64,000 nt of DNA. It comes from Limnospira fusiformis SAG 85.79. Its GTDB lineage: Bacteria; Cyanobacteriota; Cyanobacteriia; Cyanobacteriales; Microcoleaceae. The notes below the pieces were generated by a model, which did not search any database, had not been told where the DNA came from, and was given only the letters and a program-made list of their open reading frames with translations. The first letter of the stretch is position 1. Every line of letters begins with the position of its first letter. The translations under genes were made by a program, and so were the position numbers. Location of the stretch: positions 2,903,403 through 2,967,402 of the forward strand of contig NZ_CP051185.1 of the NCBI RefSeq assembly GCF_012516315.1, read 5' to 3'. This document shows positions 27,798 through 38,402 of the stretch, in pieces.

Positions 27798-28880
27798 TTA
27801 ATCCCCTAAACAGATTCCCATACTCCGAGCTGTCTTCACTAGAATATCATTAGTATCAACACCCTTATACTGAGCGATCGCCTCCGCAATGGGTACACTT
27901 TCCACATGACGGTTACGCCAAGTTACCATCTGGTCAAACTTGCCATCTGCAATTAAGTCTACTGCTGCTACCCCAAAAGCTGATCCGATTAAACGTTCCA
28001 CAGAAGAAGGAGTTCCCCCCCTTTGAATATGACCTAAAACTGTCACTCTCGTTTCTGCACCACTAGCCTCGGAAATGCGATCGGCTAAATAATGACCAAT
28101 ACCACCCAGCCTAGATTGACCTAATTGATTAGTGGTCATCACGGTTTCTCCCGCACCAGTCCTAACCGCCTCAGCTACAATCACCAGACAGTAGTTTTTC
28201 CCCTGATGCTGCAAATCCTCAATTTTTTGACAAATACTATCCAGACTGTAGGGAATTTCGGGAATCAGAATTACATCCGCACCCCCCGCAATTCCCGCAT
28301 GGAGAGCAATATGTCCCGCATCCCTTCCCATAACCTCTAAAATCATTACCCGGCTATGGCTGGCGGCGGTGAAGTGCAATCTATCTAAGGCTTCGGTCGC
28401 GATATTCACAGCGGTATCAAATCCGATTGATAGATCGGTGCTACCTACATCATTATCTATGGTTTTCGGTACACCAACTAGGTTCAGATTTCCCTGAACT
28501 GCTAAACGCCTTAAAATTGCGAGACTGCCATCCCCACCAATGCCAATCAGCGCATCTAATCCTAATTCATGATAACCGTCAATGATTTCTTGGGAGCGAT
28601 CTTGCACACTACCATCGGCCATCGGAAAAGCAAAGGGATCTCCTTTATTCGTTGTCCCTAGAATTGTCCCCCCTGCTGTCAGAATTGGATCTACTTTTTC
28701 TATGGTTAACGGTGTCGCTGATGGCGGACGCAGCATTAACCCGTGGGTGGCTTGGCGTATCCCCATTACTTCCCAGCCATAAGTCCCCTGGGCTCGATAT
28801 ACCGCCGCCCTAATTACTGCATTTAATCCAGCACAGTCACCACCGCTGGTCAGAATCCCGATGCGCTTAGGTTTTGCCAT
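27798..28880 (-). CDS. pfkA: ATP-dependent 6-phosphofructokinase
   Basis: 360 residues. It phosphorylates fructose-6-phosphate to the 1,6-bisphosphate, committing sugar to glycolysis. Motifs: ILTSGGDCAGLNAVIRA at the start, GGTILGTTNKGDPF, GIGGDGSL (Gly-Asp-Gly indicates ATP rather than pyrophosphate use, about residue 111), VPKTIDNDV with the catalytic Asp (about 137) and ILGHIQRGGTPS-like VLGHIQRGG (about 285). The upstream DNA is a seven-fold 212-bp array in which each unit has a leftward sigma70-like promoter pointing at this gene; the nearest would leave a leader of about 190 nt. Confidence 0.95.
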   Translation of the reverse strand: MAKPKRIGILTSGGDCAGLNAVIRAAVYRAQGTYGWEVMGIRQATHGLMLRPPSATPLTIEKVDPILTAGGTILGTTNKGDPFAFPMADGSVQDRSQEIIDGYHELGLDALIGIGGDGSLAILRRLAVQGNLNLVGVPKTIDNDVGSTDLSIGFDTAVNIATEALDRLHFTAASHSRVMILEVMGRDAGHIALHAGIAGGADVILIPEIPYSLDSICQKIEDLQHQGKNYCLVIVAEAVRTGAGETVMTTNQLGQSRLGGIGHYLADRISEASGAETRVTVLGHIQRGGTPSSVERLIGSAFGVAAVDLIADGKFDQMVTWRNRHVESVPIAEAIAQYKGVDTNDILVKTARSMGICLGD

Positions 28881-28937
28881 ACTTCTGATTATTCTGATAT
28901 AGCCTCAAAACAGTTTATCAGTTATTTGCTTTCCCAA

Positions 28938-30431
28938 TTTGATTTTTTAATCAAGTTGCGATCGCCCCCGGCTCAGGGGTTGACAGGGCTGCGGAAATTG
29001 TTTACAATTACTATAGTAATGCTAAATAATGGAAATATTACTTTTTAACTGAAAAATGTCACTATTTCCATTATCTAAAAGTATAGCGTCAACCTCCCCG
29101 AAAGTCAACCCACCCCCCAAAAAAAGGTCGATTTTTTTAACCCTGAAAGTTTGATTTTTTAATCAAGTTGCGATCGCCCCCGGCTCAGGGGTTGACAGGG
29201 CTGCGGAAATTGTTTACAATTACTATAGTAATGCTAAATAATGGAAATATTACCTTTTAACCGAAAAATGTCACTATCTCCATTATTTAAAAGTATAGCG
29301 TCAACCTCCCCGAAAGTCAACCCACCCCCCAAAAAAAGGTCGATTTTTTTAACCCTGAAAGTTTGATTTTTTAATCAAGATTGCGATCGCCCCCGGTTCA
29401 GGGGTTGACATGGCTGCGGAAATTGTTTACAATTACTATAGTAATGCTAGATAATGGAAATATTACCTTTTAACCGAAAAATGTCACTATCTCCATTATT
29501 TAAAAGTATAGCGTCAACCTCCCCGAAAGTCAACCCACCCCCCAAAAAAAGGTCGATTTTTTTAACCCTGAAAGTTTGATTTTTTAATCAAGATTGCGAT
29601 CGCCCCCGGTTCAGGGGTTGACAGGGCTGCGGAAATTGTTTACAATTACTATAGTAATGCTAAATAATGGAAATATTACCTTTTAACTGAAAAATGTCAC
29701 TATCTCCATTATTTAAAAGTATAGCGTCAACCTCCCCGAAAGTCAACCCACCCCCCAAAAAAAGGTCGATTTTTTTAACCCTGAAAGTTTGATTTTTTAA
29801 TCAAGATTGCGATCGCCCCCGGTTCAGGGGTTGACAGGGCTGCGGAAATTGTTTACAATTACTATAGTAATGCTAAATAATGGAAATATTACCTTTTAAC
29901 TGAAAAATGTCACTATCTCCATTATTTAAAAGTATAGCGTCAACCTCCCCGAAAGTCAACCCACCCCCCAAAAAAAGGTCGATTTTTTTAACCCTGAAAG
30001 TTTGATTTTTTAATCAAGTTGCGATCGCCCCCGGCTCAGGGGTTGACAGGGCTGCGGAAATTGTTTATAATCACTATAGTAATGCTAGATAATGGAAATA
30101 TTACCTTTTAACCGAAAAATGTCACTATCTCCATTATTTAAAAGTATAGCGTCAACCTCCCCGAAAGTCAACCCACCCCCCAAAAAAAGGTCGATTTTTT
30201 TAACCCTGAAAGTTTGATTTTTTAATCAAGATTGCGATCGCCCCCGGTTCAGGGGTTGACAGGGCTGCGGAAATTGTTTATAATTACTATAGTAATGCTA
30301 AATAATGGAAATATTACCTTTTAACCGAAAAATGTCACTATCTCCATTATTTAAAAGTATAGCGTCAACCTCCCCGAAAGTCAACCCACCCCCAAAAAAA
30401 GGTCGATTTTTTTAACATTTCTTAACAACTT
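28938..30431. repeat. Seven tandem ~212-bp units, each with two convergent sigma70-like promoters
   Basis: Units begin near 28941, 29153, 29365, 29578, 29791, 30004 and 30216, with a truncated eighth start at 30432 at the 3' end of the sugar kinase gene. They are nearly identical. In unit 1 the rightward promoter is TTGACA (28980-28985), 17 bp, TACAAT (29003-29008); units 6 and 7 have TATAAT. The leftward promoter is TTGACT (complement of 29103-29108), 17 bp, TATACT (complement of 29080-29085). Between them AAATAATGG and CCATTAT form an imperfect dyad. Each unit also contains A7-GGTCGA-T7 and TTGATT-TTTT-AATCAA hairpins that could end transcripts. No open frame is shared by the units. Confidence 0.9.
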
Positions 30432-31717
30432 GATTTTTTAATCAACTCCCCCCGCATAGCTAAACAGGCTGTTCCGTAGGCGGCTTGGGTGTGTGGAGAA
30501 GGGAGTACAGGGACTCGGAGATGATGGTGGCGAATAGTAGTCCAGGTGGAATTTTTGGCCCCACCGCCAGCAGTATAGACGCGCTGGAGAGGACTTGCGC
30601 CTAGGTTTTGTAAAAGTTGATAACCTTGAGACTCAATACGGGCGATCGCATTTAGTAAGCCATGGAGAAATTCTACATCATTACTGGGGCGAGGTTCAAG
30701 ACGGGGTAACAAATTGGGGTCATTGATAGGAAAGCGATCGCCCGGTTGCAATAGGGGATAATAATCTAGGAGAGTGGGAGTGTTAGGATTAATCTGGCGG
30801 CTGAGGCTTTCCAATTGGCGATCGCTAAAAAAGTGTCGCAATATGGCACCCCCCGTATTAGAAGCGCCGCCAGTCAGCCACAAATCACCAAACCTGTGGC
30901 TGTAAATGCCATATTTAGCAACATTGATAGCGGTAGGACTTAACAGCTTTAACACCAGGGTTGAACCTAGGGAAGTGACAGCCTCCCCAGGGGAACTAGC
31001 ACCGGAGGCTATGAAAGCGGCGATGCTATCTGTAGTTCCGGCTCTAATTATACAATCTGGGCGCAATCGAAAGCGATCGCTTAATTGTCGATTAATAGGG
31101 CTAATACAGGTTCCTGGGGTCAGGACTTTTGGCAAAATCGGCGTAAATTTACCCCCCCATTTAATAGCCTCTAACAACCACGACTGATAGCAAAGATTCA
31201 CCACATCATAGCCGAGTTTGAGACTATTATGATGGTCACTAATACCCAACTTATCATGTAATAAAAATCCTAGCCAGTCTGCTTGATGCAAAAAATATAA
31301 CTTTCCGGGTGGCGGCGGGGTAAGATTTTCTTGCCACCAGAGTAGTTTGACCAAGCTAGAGGTACTACTCAAAACCGGATTGTCTGGGGGTGCGATCGCT
31401 TTTAGTCTCTCCACAATAGCCTGATCACAACTGTGATTATAAGCGAGCGGTGCGGTGACCGGATTCCCCATCTCATCACATAATAACACTGTAGCAGAAG
31501 TACCATTAATGGCGATCGATCTAATCTGAGAACATAAATCTTTAGGAATTTGATTGAGTAACTCAAATAACCCATTTTTCCAGAGTTTCGGTGATTCCAT
31601 AGTCACCAATGATTCCTTCCAGGTACAAACCCCCTCTGCATGAACCCCTCCCAGGGTATCAATCACTACTGAACGAGCCCCAGAAGTACCAAAATCTATA
31701 CCTAAAAATAGATTCAT
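30422..31717 (-). CDS. FGGY-family carbohydrate kinase (D-ribulokinase-like)
   Basis: 431 residues, shorter than xylulokinase (about 490) and close to the cyanobacterial/plant SePSK-AtXK1 group, shown to phosphorylate D-ribulose. The FGGY ATPase fold is clear: LGIDFGTSGARSVVID at the N-terminus, INGTSATVLLCD (about 70), AGTTDSIAAFIASG with the catalytic Asp (about 225), VTSLGSTLVLKLL and the C-terminal AGGGAKNSTW. Sugar preference is inferred from size and group. Its 3' end abuts the 212-bp array, whose rightward promoters point against it and could give antisense transcripts. Confidence 0.85.
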   Translation of the reverse strand: MNLFLGIDFGTSGARSVVIDTLGGVHAEGVCTWKESLVTMESPKLWKNGLFELLNQIPKDLCSQIRSIAINGTSATVLLCDEMGNPVTAPLAYNHSCDQAIVERLKAIAPPDNPVLSSTSSLVKLLWWQENLTPPPPGKLYFLHQADWLGFLLHDKLGISDHHNSLKLGYDVVNLCYQSWLLEAIKWGGKFTPILPKVLTPGTCISPINRQLSDRFRLRPDCIIRAGTTDSIAAFIASGASSPGEAVTSLGSTLVLKLLSPTAINVAKYGIYSHRFGDLWLTGGASNTGGAILRHFFSDRQLESLSRQINPNTPTLLDYYPLLQPGDRFPINDPNLLPRLEPRPSNDVEFLHGLLNAIARIESQGYQLLQNLGASPLQRVYTAGGGAKNSTWTTIRHHHLRVPVLPSPHTQAAYGTACLAMRGELIKKSSC

Positions 31718-31937
31718 AATAAATGTCAGTGATTAACAATAAGCAACTCGCAAAGTGGTACAATTATATATTTGTGTCTTCACAATTATATTAAGTTTTG
31801 CAAAAAAATCTTGATTTTCATAGTTAACCCTAGACTTTTGCGGGTCAAACAGCTATAAATTAATAACCCGTGGTAGCATCTCGAATTAGATCAACCATTG
31901 GTCAACTTTTTTTTCAAATACTGAATTAGGAGATGAA

Positions 31938-32615
31938 ATGGATACAATTGCCTACAATCATCTAGTCTCTAGCTATGAGTCTCCCCAGCAGTTCAACCTC
32001 AGCGACAACTTGATTCTGTTTCGGGGTGTTAACTGGAGTAAAGTTTCTACTACCTGCTTAATGCCAATTATCGGTGCAGCCATTGGTTTGTCAATTTTGG
32101 GTTCCACCAGCGCCGCCCAAGCCTCCATCTACTATGGTTCCTCTGGCAACCATGTGGTACAATTGCAGAACGCCTTAGCTAATCATGGCTACTTCCGCGC
32201 GCGGTCTACCGGCTATTTTGGTTCAATTACCAAGCACTCCGTTAAAGCCTTTCAGCGTGACTATGGGTTGGTAGCAGATGGCATTGTTGGTCCCGCCACA
32301 GCTTCCGCTTTGGGACTCCATTGCTACACCTCCTGCTATGTTAAATCTCCTCCCAAACGCCATTATGGCTATCATGCAGCCAGTCACCGCCCCCGTCGTG
32401 GTCGTGGCTACCATAAATCCCTGTCCCACGGTGACAGTTGTTCCCGAGTTACTAACTTGCAACATAAACTAGCTTACTACGGTTATTTCCACGCGCGCGC
32501 CACCGGATATTTTGGTCCAATTACCACCAAAGCAGTTAAAGCCTTCCAGCGTGACTACGGCTTGAGAGTTGATGGTGTGGCGGGTCCGGCTACCTTGGCG
32601 GCTTTGGGAATGTAG
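31938..32615 (+). CDS. Peptidoglycan-binding protein with two PGBD1 domains
   Basis: 225 residues. TAGGAG lies 7 bp before the ATG. A hydrophobic segment near residues 38-56 (TTCLMPIIGAAIGLSILGST) followed by SAAQAS looks like a late-starting signal peptide with an AxA cleavage site. Two peptidoglycan-binding type 1 domains follow at about 60-125 and 160-225, each with VxxLQ...LAxxGYF...TGYFGxIT...VKAFQRDYGL...DGxxGPAT. No catalytic domain is attached, so it should bind cell wall in the periplasm. The linker is rich in His, Arg and Tyr. Confidence 0.9.
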   Translation: MDTIAYNHLVSSYESPQQFNLSDNLILFRGVNWSKVSTTCLMPIIGAAIGLSILGSTSAAQASIYYGSSGNHVVQLQNALANHGYFRARSTGYFGSITKHSVKAFQRDYGLVADGIVGPATASALGLHCYTSCYVKSPPKRHYGYHAASHRPRRGRGYHKSLSHGDSCSRVTNLQHKLAYYGYFHARATGYFGPITTKAVKAFQRDYGLRVDGVAGPATLAALGM

Positions 32616-32701
32616 GATTTCCTCAAAATTTGGTTTAATTATTATCGACAAGCCTACATCGTTTTGGTGTAGGTTTTATTTGTTGAAGGTGCGAGGTTCT
32701 T

Positions 32702-33979
32702 GTGAAAATATTAGTTGTTGGAAACGGTGGTAGAGAACACGCCTTAGCTTGGACACTCACTCAGTCAGAAACAGTCCAACAGGTTATCTGTACTCCCGGA
32801 AATGGCGGGACTGCTACCCTAACCAAATGTCAAAATCGAAATATCCCGGTTGAGGATATCCCGGCTATTGTTGCTTTGGCTAAAGATGAAGCTATTGATT
32901 TGGTGGTCGTCGGTCCAGAAGTGCCCCTGGCTTTGGGTATTGCAGATGAACTTACTAAAAATCATGTTAAAGTATTTGGACCCGGACGTGAAGGCGCAAA
33001 ATTAGAAGCGAGTAAGTCCTGGGCTAAAGATTTGATGTTAGCAGCAGGAGTCCCTACCGCCACGGGGGCTGTATTTACTGACCCCCAAGCTGCTAAAGAC
33101 TATATTACTCAAGTTCCCATTGTTATTAAAGCTGATGGACTCGCGGCGGGAAAAGGGGTTATTGTTGCTACTAGCCTGGAAATGGCTGATTCGGCTATTA
33201 CCTCCATTTCTCAGGGAGAATTTGGTCAAGATAATTGCCAAATTGTGATCGAGGAGTTTCTACAGGGTCAAGAGGTCTCGGTTTTAGCTATTACTGATGG
33301 TAAAACTATTCGCCCCCTAATTCCGGCTCAAGATCATAAACCTATTGGAGAAGGTGACACGGGACCTAATACTGGCGGTATGGGTGCTTATGCGCCTACC
33401 CCCCTGGTCTCTGATACGTTAATGGTGAAAATACAACGGGAGGTTCTTGAACCTACTTTACAGGAACTTCAAAACCGGGGAATTGATTATTGTGGTATTA
33501 TCTATGCGGGATTGATGATTACCCCTGACGGTGATTTAATGGTTCTGGAGTTTAACTGTAGATTTGGAGACCCGGAAACTCAGGCTGTACTCCTCATGTT
33601 AGATACTCCCCTAGACCAGATTTTAACAGCTTGTTGCGATCGCCGTCTGGCAGAACTTCCCCCTATTCGTTGGAAACCCGGAGTTTCCCTATGTGTGGTT
33701 TTGGCTTCCTGTGGTTATCCGGGAACTTATCCAAAAGGTAAGCTGATTACTGGTATTGACGCAGCATCAGCCTTGGGTGCTAAAGTATTTCATGCCGGAA
33801 CTCGCCTGGTCGATGGACAAATAATCACCGACGGGGGCAGAGTTTTGGGTGTAACCGCTATCGGTGACACTGTAGAAACTGCTATCACCAATGCTTATCA
33901 GGCTGTGGACTGCATTAACTTTGACGGAATGTACTGTCGCCGAGATATTGGTTTTAGACTCCGACAAAGCCAAAATTAA
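32702..33979 (+). CDS. purD: Phosphoribosylamine--glycine ligase
   Basis: 425 residues from GTG 32702. GAR synthetase joins phosphoribosylamine to glycine with ATP in purine synthesis. The N-terminal VVGNGGREHALAW, the ATP-grasp region VIKADGLAAGKGV (about 145), TGPNTGGMGAY and EFNCRFGDPETQ (about 285, metal-binding Glu/Asn) are diagnostic. It is followed by nblS on the same strand, 119 bp on. Confidence 0.96.
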   Translation: MKILVVGNGGREHALAWTLTQSETVQQVICTPGNGGTATLTKCQNRNIPVEDIPAIVALAKDEAIDLVVVGPEVPLALGIADELTKNHVKVFGPGREGAKLEASKSWAKDLMLAAGVPTATGAVFTDPQAAKDYITQVPIVIKADGLAAGKGVIVATSLEMADSAITSISQGEFGQDNCQIVIEEFLQGQEVSVLAITDGKTIRPLIPAQDHKPIGEGDTGPNTGGMGAYAPTPLVSDTLMVKIQREVLEPTLQELQNRGIDYCGIIYAGLMITPDGDLMVLEFNCRFGDPETQAVLLMLDTPLDQILTACCDRRLAELPPIRWKPGVSLCVVLASCGYPGTYPKGKLITGIDAASALGAKVFHAGTRLVDGQIITDGGRVLGVTAIGDTVETAITNAYQAVDCINFDGMYCRRDIGFRLRQSQN

Positions 33980-34098
33980 TCAATTATGTACAGCCTTAAC
34001 AAAACTTAACTCCAATTTTTGCTAAACTGTGGTAGAGAATCTGGCGATCGTCTACGCTAGATACTGATAAGCAGTTCCCCAACCCAGAACCGTACAAG

Positions 34099-36300
34099 AT
34101 GCTGGCAATTCTCACCAAACTTCCAGAAATTCTCAGAAATTGGTGGTCTGAGTTTACCCTACAAACCCGACTCATGGCGGGAGCTACCCTGGTGGTGTCC
34201 CTATTGATGAGCGGTTTAACCTTTTGGGCCGTTAATACCATTCAGCAAGACGCTCGTCTTAATGATACCCGCTATGGTCGAGATTTGGGCTTACTTTTAG
34301 CCGCTAATGTCGCCCCTATGATTGCTGAAAATAATCGGGAAGAGGTAGCCCGTTTCTCCCGTCAGTTCTACACCAGCACCTCTAGTGTGCGATATATGCT
34401 CTATGCTGACCCCGACGGCGAGATTTTCCTCGGTCTCCCCTTTTCTGATTCCGCAGTCCAGAACTCCCTCACCCTGCGACGACGGATGCAACTGCCGGAA
34501 AATTTTCTCGCCAGTGTCGAAGCGAGGGATTATTCCGCTTTACCTATGGTGCGCCAGCATCTTACCCCTGGGGGTCAAATAACAGATGTATTTGTTCCCC
34601 TAATGCACGATGACAAATATCTGGGAATTTTGGCGATCGGTATTAATCCTAATCCCACCGTTGTCGTCTCCTCTAACTTAACTCGTGACGTTACCTTAGC
34701 AGTTTTCGTCTCTATCTGGGTTATGGTAATTTTAGGGGCGGTTTTTAATGCCCTAACCATTACTCAGCCGATTAAAGAACTACTAATGGGAGTCAAAAAT
34801 ATAGCTGCTGGTAACTTTAGACAACGCATTGATTTACCCTTTGGCGGTGAATTGGGAGAACTCATATTGAGTTTTAATGAAATGGCAGAACGCCTGGAAA
34901 GCTACGACGAACAAAATATCGAAGAGTTGACCGCCGAAAAAGCCAAGCTAGAAACTCTGGTTTCAACTATTGCAGATGGTGCAGTTTTAATAGATGCTGA
35001 ACTTAATCTAATTCTCGTCAACCCGACCGCGCGTCGCCTCTTTGGGTGGGAACGTCAAAGCGTCATTTCTGAAAACGTTTTAACCTATCTTCCCGCACCA
35101 GTATTACAAGAACTATCTCAACCATTACAAAAAATTGCCTCTGGAAACCTAGAAGGAGGAGAATTTCGCTGTTCTCTCACTGAACCAAATAATCGCACTC
35201 TCCGCATTCTTCTCACCACAGTTTTACTACATAAATCCCCCGGTGTAGAACCCCTCTGCGCTAGTTGTATCTATGACCACGATAATAGTTGCACCTCCCC
35301 CCAAAGACCCCAAGCTAATGAATGTACATTCTACAATCAAGATGCCACCGTCAAAAATCAGGAAAACTATCGGGAAAGTTTAAAAGGCATTGCTATGACT
35401 ATTCAGGATATCACCCGAGAAGTCGAACTAAATGACGCTAAAAGCCAGTTTATCAGTAACGTTTCCCATGAGTTGAGAACACCTTTATTTAACATTAAAT
35501 CCTTTATCGAAACTCTCCACGACTATGGCGATGATTTAAGCGAAGAAGAACGTCGAGAATTTTTAGAAACCGCTAACCATGAAACTGACCGCCTTACCCG
35601 TCTAGTTAATGACGTTTTAGATTTATCTCGCCTTGAGTCCTGTCGTATTTATCACCTGGAACCTGTTGATATTGCTCATCCTATTGAACAAACCCTACGG
35701 ACTTATCAACTCAATGCGCGAGATAAGGGAATTGAATTGAGTAAAGAGGTAGAACCATTACTACCAGCCGTTAGAGGTCACTTTGATTTGTTGTTACAAG
35801 TCCTCACTAACTTGGTCGGAAATTCCCTCAAATTTACCGAAGCTGGCGGAAGAGTAATAATTCGTGCCTATTTATTAGATGATAGCCATCATATCTCCCT
35901 GGCTGAGAGTCGAGAAGCAGCCGAAATTGAACGGGGAGGTTGGATTATGTCTCCACCACCACCTCGACCTTTAGATAGGCATATTTCCCACAATTCACAA
36001 CTATATCAGAGAGTGGTACGCATCGAGGTTTCTGATACCGGAAGCGGTATTGCTTCGGAAGACCAAGAAGCTGTTTTTACTCGATTCTTTAGAGTCGAAA
36101 ATCGAGTGCATACCTTGGAAGGGACGGGCTTGGGTTTATCTATTGTTAGGAATATTATTGAAAAGCACAATTCTCAGGTACATTTGGTTAGTGAGTTGGG
36201 AGTGGGAACTACCTTCTGGTTTGATTTGGCTGTCTACCAGGAAGACCAACAAAATTTGATTCCTGATGTGGTCGCACCAGCTATGGAGTTCCTATCATGA
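34099..36300 (+). CDS. nblS: NblS/Hik33 (DspA)-type sensor histidine kinase
   Basis: 733 residues. TM1 is at about 28-48, an extracytoplasmic loop extends to about 195, TM2 at about 197-217, HAMP about 222-275, PAS about 285-440, HisKA with H457 in SHELRTPLFNIKSF, and HATPase to about 725 (NLVGNSLKFTEAGG, DTGSGI, GTGLGLSIV). This layout and sequence match cyanobacterial NblS/Hik33, which senses light, cold, osmotic and redox stress and controls hli and psbA genes through RpaB. The protein is some 70 residues longer than the roughly 660-residue references I remember. Part of the extra length is a four-cysteine insert in the PAS region (C387, C390, C398, C409). Confidence 0.92.
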   Translation: MLAILTKLPEILRNWWSEFTLQTRLMAGATLVVSLLMSGLTFWAVNTIQQDARLNDTRYGRDLGLLLAANVAPMIAENNREEVARFSRQFYTSTSSVRYMLYADPDGEIFLGLPFSDSAVQNSLTLRRRMQLPENFLASVEARDYSALPMVRQHLTPGGQITDVFVPLMHDDKYLGILAIGINPNPTVVVSSNLTRDVTLAVFVSIWVMVILGAVFNALTITQPIKELLMGVKNIAAGNFRQRIDLPFGGELGELILSFNEMAERLESYDEQNIEELTAEKAKLETLVSTIADGAVLIDAELNLILVNPTARRLFGWERQSVISENVLTYLPAPVLQELSQPLQKIASGNLEGGEFRCSLTEPNNRTLRILLTTVLLHKSPGVEPLCASCIYDHDNSCTSPQRPQANECTFYNQDATVKNQENYRESLKGIAMTIQDITREVELNDAKSQFISNVSHELRTPLFNIKSFIETLHDYGDDLSEEERREFLETANHETDRLTRLVNDVLDLSRLESCRIYHLEPVDIAHPIEQTLRTYQLNARDKGIELSKEVEPLLPAVRGHFDLLLQVLTNLVGNSLKFTEAGGRVIIRAYLLDDSHHISLAESREAAEIERGGWIMSPPPPRPLDRHISHNSQLYQRVVRIEVSDTGSGIASEDQEAVFTRFFRVENRVHTLEGTGLGLSIVRNIIEKHNSQVHLVSELGVGTTFWFDLAVYQEDQQNLIPDVVAPAMEFLS

Positions 36301-36728
36301 ACTATTATCCCCCCTGTCTACGCAATCATCCAATATGCACAAAATGTCGATTTTGTCAAGATGTCGATTTTGGGCTTCCTCTCCGTAGCCTAAAATTGGT
36401 GCATCGGGATTTTTTAAAATTGCTCAGAGAATAATTATTTGGGCGATAGAATAGGGGTTATAGCCCCTATTTTTACAAATAGACACAGCAAAACCTTGGG
36501 TGCGATTTACTCTAGCCTACCATAACCCCTATAATCTCGTCAATATTTTGAGATAAATTATCAATAAAAATGTATTAATTCTTAACAAACTTGGTAAAAT
36601 TAAAACTCTTGGCAGCGATACATTAGTAAAACTTAACTTAAATTAGCCAAATTGCGACGATAAATACACAGGACACTGACTGGTATAATCTCAACCATTA
36701 CCCAGAGTATAGAATCATCAAGATAATA
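36301..36728. other. Intergenic region between nblS and pgm
   Basis: 428 bp, AT-rich, no gene seen. It contains the nblS terminator at 36451-36474 and, beyond it, the presumed pgm promoter region (GGTATAAT near 36681-36690). Confidence 0.5.
36451..36474 (+). terminator. Rho-independent terminator after nblS
   Basis: ATAGGGG (36451-36457) pairs with CCCCTAT (36464-36470) around a 6-nt loop and runs into TTTTT. Confidence 0.8.
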
Positions 36729-38384
36729 ATGGTAGCCAAAAACATTAGCCCCTTGGCCGGAAAAATCGCCCCAGGTGATATCTTGGAAAATATCGATCGC
36801 CTTATTGAGCAATATTATTCAGTGCGTCCAGATCCCAACAATCCTCAACAGCAAGTAAGTTTCGGTACATCTGGACACCGGGGATGTTCGGCTAACGGCA
36901 CTTTTAACGAAGACCATATCCTAGCGGTTACTCAAGCGACGGTAGAATATCGCCGCCACCAAGGCATTACGGGTCCCCTGTATATGGGTCACGACTCCCA
37001 CGCTTTATCTGAACCGGCGCAAAAAACCGCCCTAGAAGTTTTAGCAGCCAACCAAGTAGAAACCTACATAGCCACAGAGGAAGGAAATGGCAAATTTACC
37101 CCCACCCCGGCGGTTTCCCATGCCATTCTCACCTACAACCGCCAACGTACAGAAGGTTTAGCGGACGGTATTATCGTCACCCCCTCCCATAATCCCCCCT
37201 CGGACGGTGGCTTTAAATACAATCCCCCCTCTGGCGGTCCGGCAGGTCCGGAAATCACCAAATGGATTCAACAACGGGCTAATCAAATCCTGGCTGATGG
37301 TAATCGCGCGGTAAGTCGCAGCCCTTACAATCAGGCATTATACGCCAGCACTACTCACAGTTTTGACTTCATTACCCCATATATTGCTGACCTGGAAAAT
37401 ATTATTGATATGGCAGCAATTCGGGAATCAGGAATTAAAATAGGTGTTGACCCATTGGGGGGTTCTAATATTGGTTATTGGGAACCTATTGCAGAACGTT
37501 ATGGGTTAAATTTGACTATAGTCAATCCTACAGTTGACCCGACTTTTGGGTTTATGACTGTAGACTGGGATGGGAAAATTCGCATGGACTGTTCCTCTCC
37601 TTATGCTATGGCGAATTTGGTTAAACTCAAAGATGATTATGATATCGCTTTTGGGAATGATACGGACTCAGACCGACATGGTATTGTTACCCCTAGCATG
37701 GGATTAATGAACCCTAATCATTTCCTGTCTGTGGCTATTTGGTATTTATTCACTAATCGACAAGGCTGGAGTCCTGAAAGTGCGATCGGGAAAACTTTAG
37801 TTAGCAGTAGTTTGATTGACCGGGTAGCTAAGGATATTAATCGCCAACTTTGTGAGGTTCCTGTAGGCTTTAAATGGTTTGTAGATGGCTTGCTAGACGG
37901 TTCTTTGGGTTTTGGCGGTGAAGAAAGCGCTGGCGCATCTTTCCTGCGAATGGATGGCACAGTTTGGACTACTGATAAAGATGGGATTATTATGGATTTA
38001 CTGGCGGCGGAAATTACGGCTAAAACTGGTAAAGACCCTGGTATGCACTATAAAGACATGACTGAACGTTTGGGTCGCGCCTACTATTCCCGTATTGATT
38101 CTGCTGCTAATTCTGAACAAAAAGCACGCCTCAGTAAGTTATCTCCAGAAGATGTGAAAGTATCAACTTTGGCGGGTGATCCAATCGTGGCTAAAATGAC
38201 TAATGCACCGGGAAATAATGCGGCTATAGGTGGTTTAAAAGTTACGACGGAACAAGGTTGGTTTGCTGCACGTCCATCGGGTACAGAAGATGTCTATAAA
38301 ATCTATGCGGAAAGTTTTAAGGGGGAAGAACATTTGAATCAGATTATTTCGGAAGCACAAAAAATTGTGAGTGACACCTTTTAA
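36729..38384 (+). CDS. pgm: Phosphoglucomutase (alpha-D-glucose phosphate-specific)
   Basis: 551 residues, the length of the E. coli Pgm-type subfamily. It interconverts glucose-1- and glucose-6-phosphate, linking glycogen and sugar nucleotides to central metabolism. Motifs: SFGTSGHRG, the phosphoserine loop [13 protein letters not shown] (about 147), metal loop [11 protein letters not shown] (about 312), [10 protein letters not shown] (about 397) and [17 protein letters not shown] at the end. It differs from the 477-residue paralogue at 1848-3281, so the cell has two phosphohexomutases of different subfamilies. A GC-rich hairpin follows the stop. Confidence 0.95.
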   Translation: MVAKNISPLAGKIAPGDILENIDRLIEQYYSVRPDPNNPQQQVSFGTSGHRGCSANGTFNEDHILAVTQATVEYRRHQGITGPLYMGHDSHALSEPAQKTALEVLAANQVETYIATEEGNGKFTPTPAVSHAILTYNRQRTEGLADGIIVTPSHNPPSDGGFKYNPPSGGPAGPEITKWIQQRANQILADGNRAVSRSPYNQALYASTTHSFDFITPYIADLENIIDMAAIRESGIKIGVDPLGGSNIGYWEPIAERYGLNLTIVNPTVDPTFGFMTVDWDGKIRMDCSSPYAMANLVKLKDDYDIAFGNDTDSDRHGIVTPSMGLMNPNHFLSVAIWYLFTNRQGWSPESAIGKTLVSSSLIDRVAKDINRQLCEVPVGFKWFVDGLLDGSLGFGGEESAGASFLRMDGTVWTTDKDGIIMDLLAAEITAKTGKDPGMHYKDMTERLGRAYYSRIDSAANSEQKARLSKLSPEDVKVSTLAGDPIVAKMTNAPGNNAAIGGLKVTTEQGWFAARPSGTEDVYKIYAESFKGEEHLNQIISEAQKIVSDTF

Positions 38385-38402
38385 TAATTAATCAATTTTC
38401 CT

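Noticed and set aside
28938..30431. CRISPR array
   Set aside because: The repeated unit is ~212 bp with no unique spacers; all sequence between copies is repeated. No cas genes are present.
30422..31717. Assignment as xylulokinase (xylB)
   Set aside because: At 431 residues it is shorter than xylulokinase and fits the cyanobacterial D-ribulokinase-like group better; no symbol was given.
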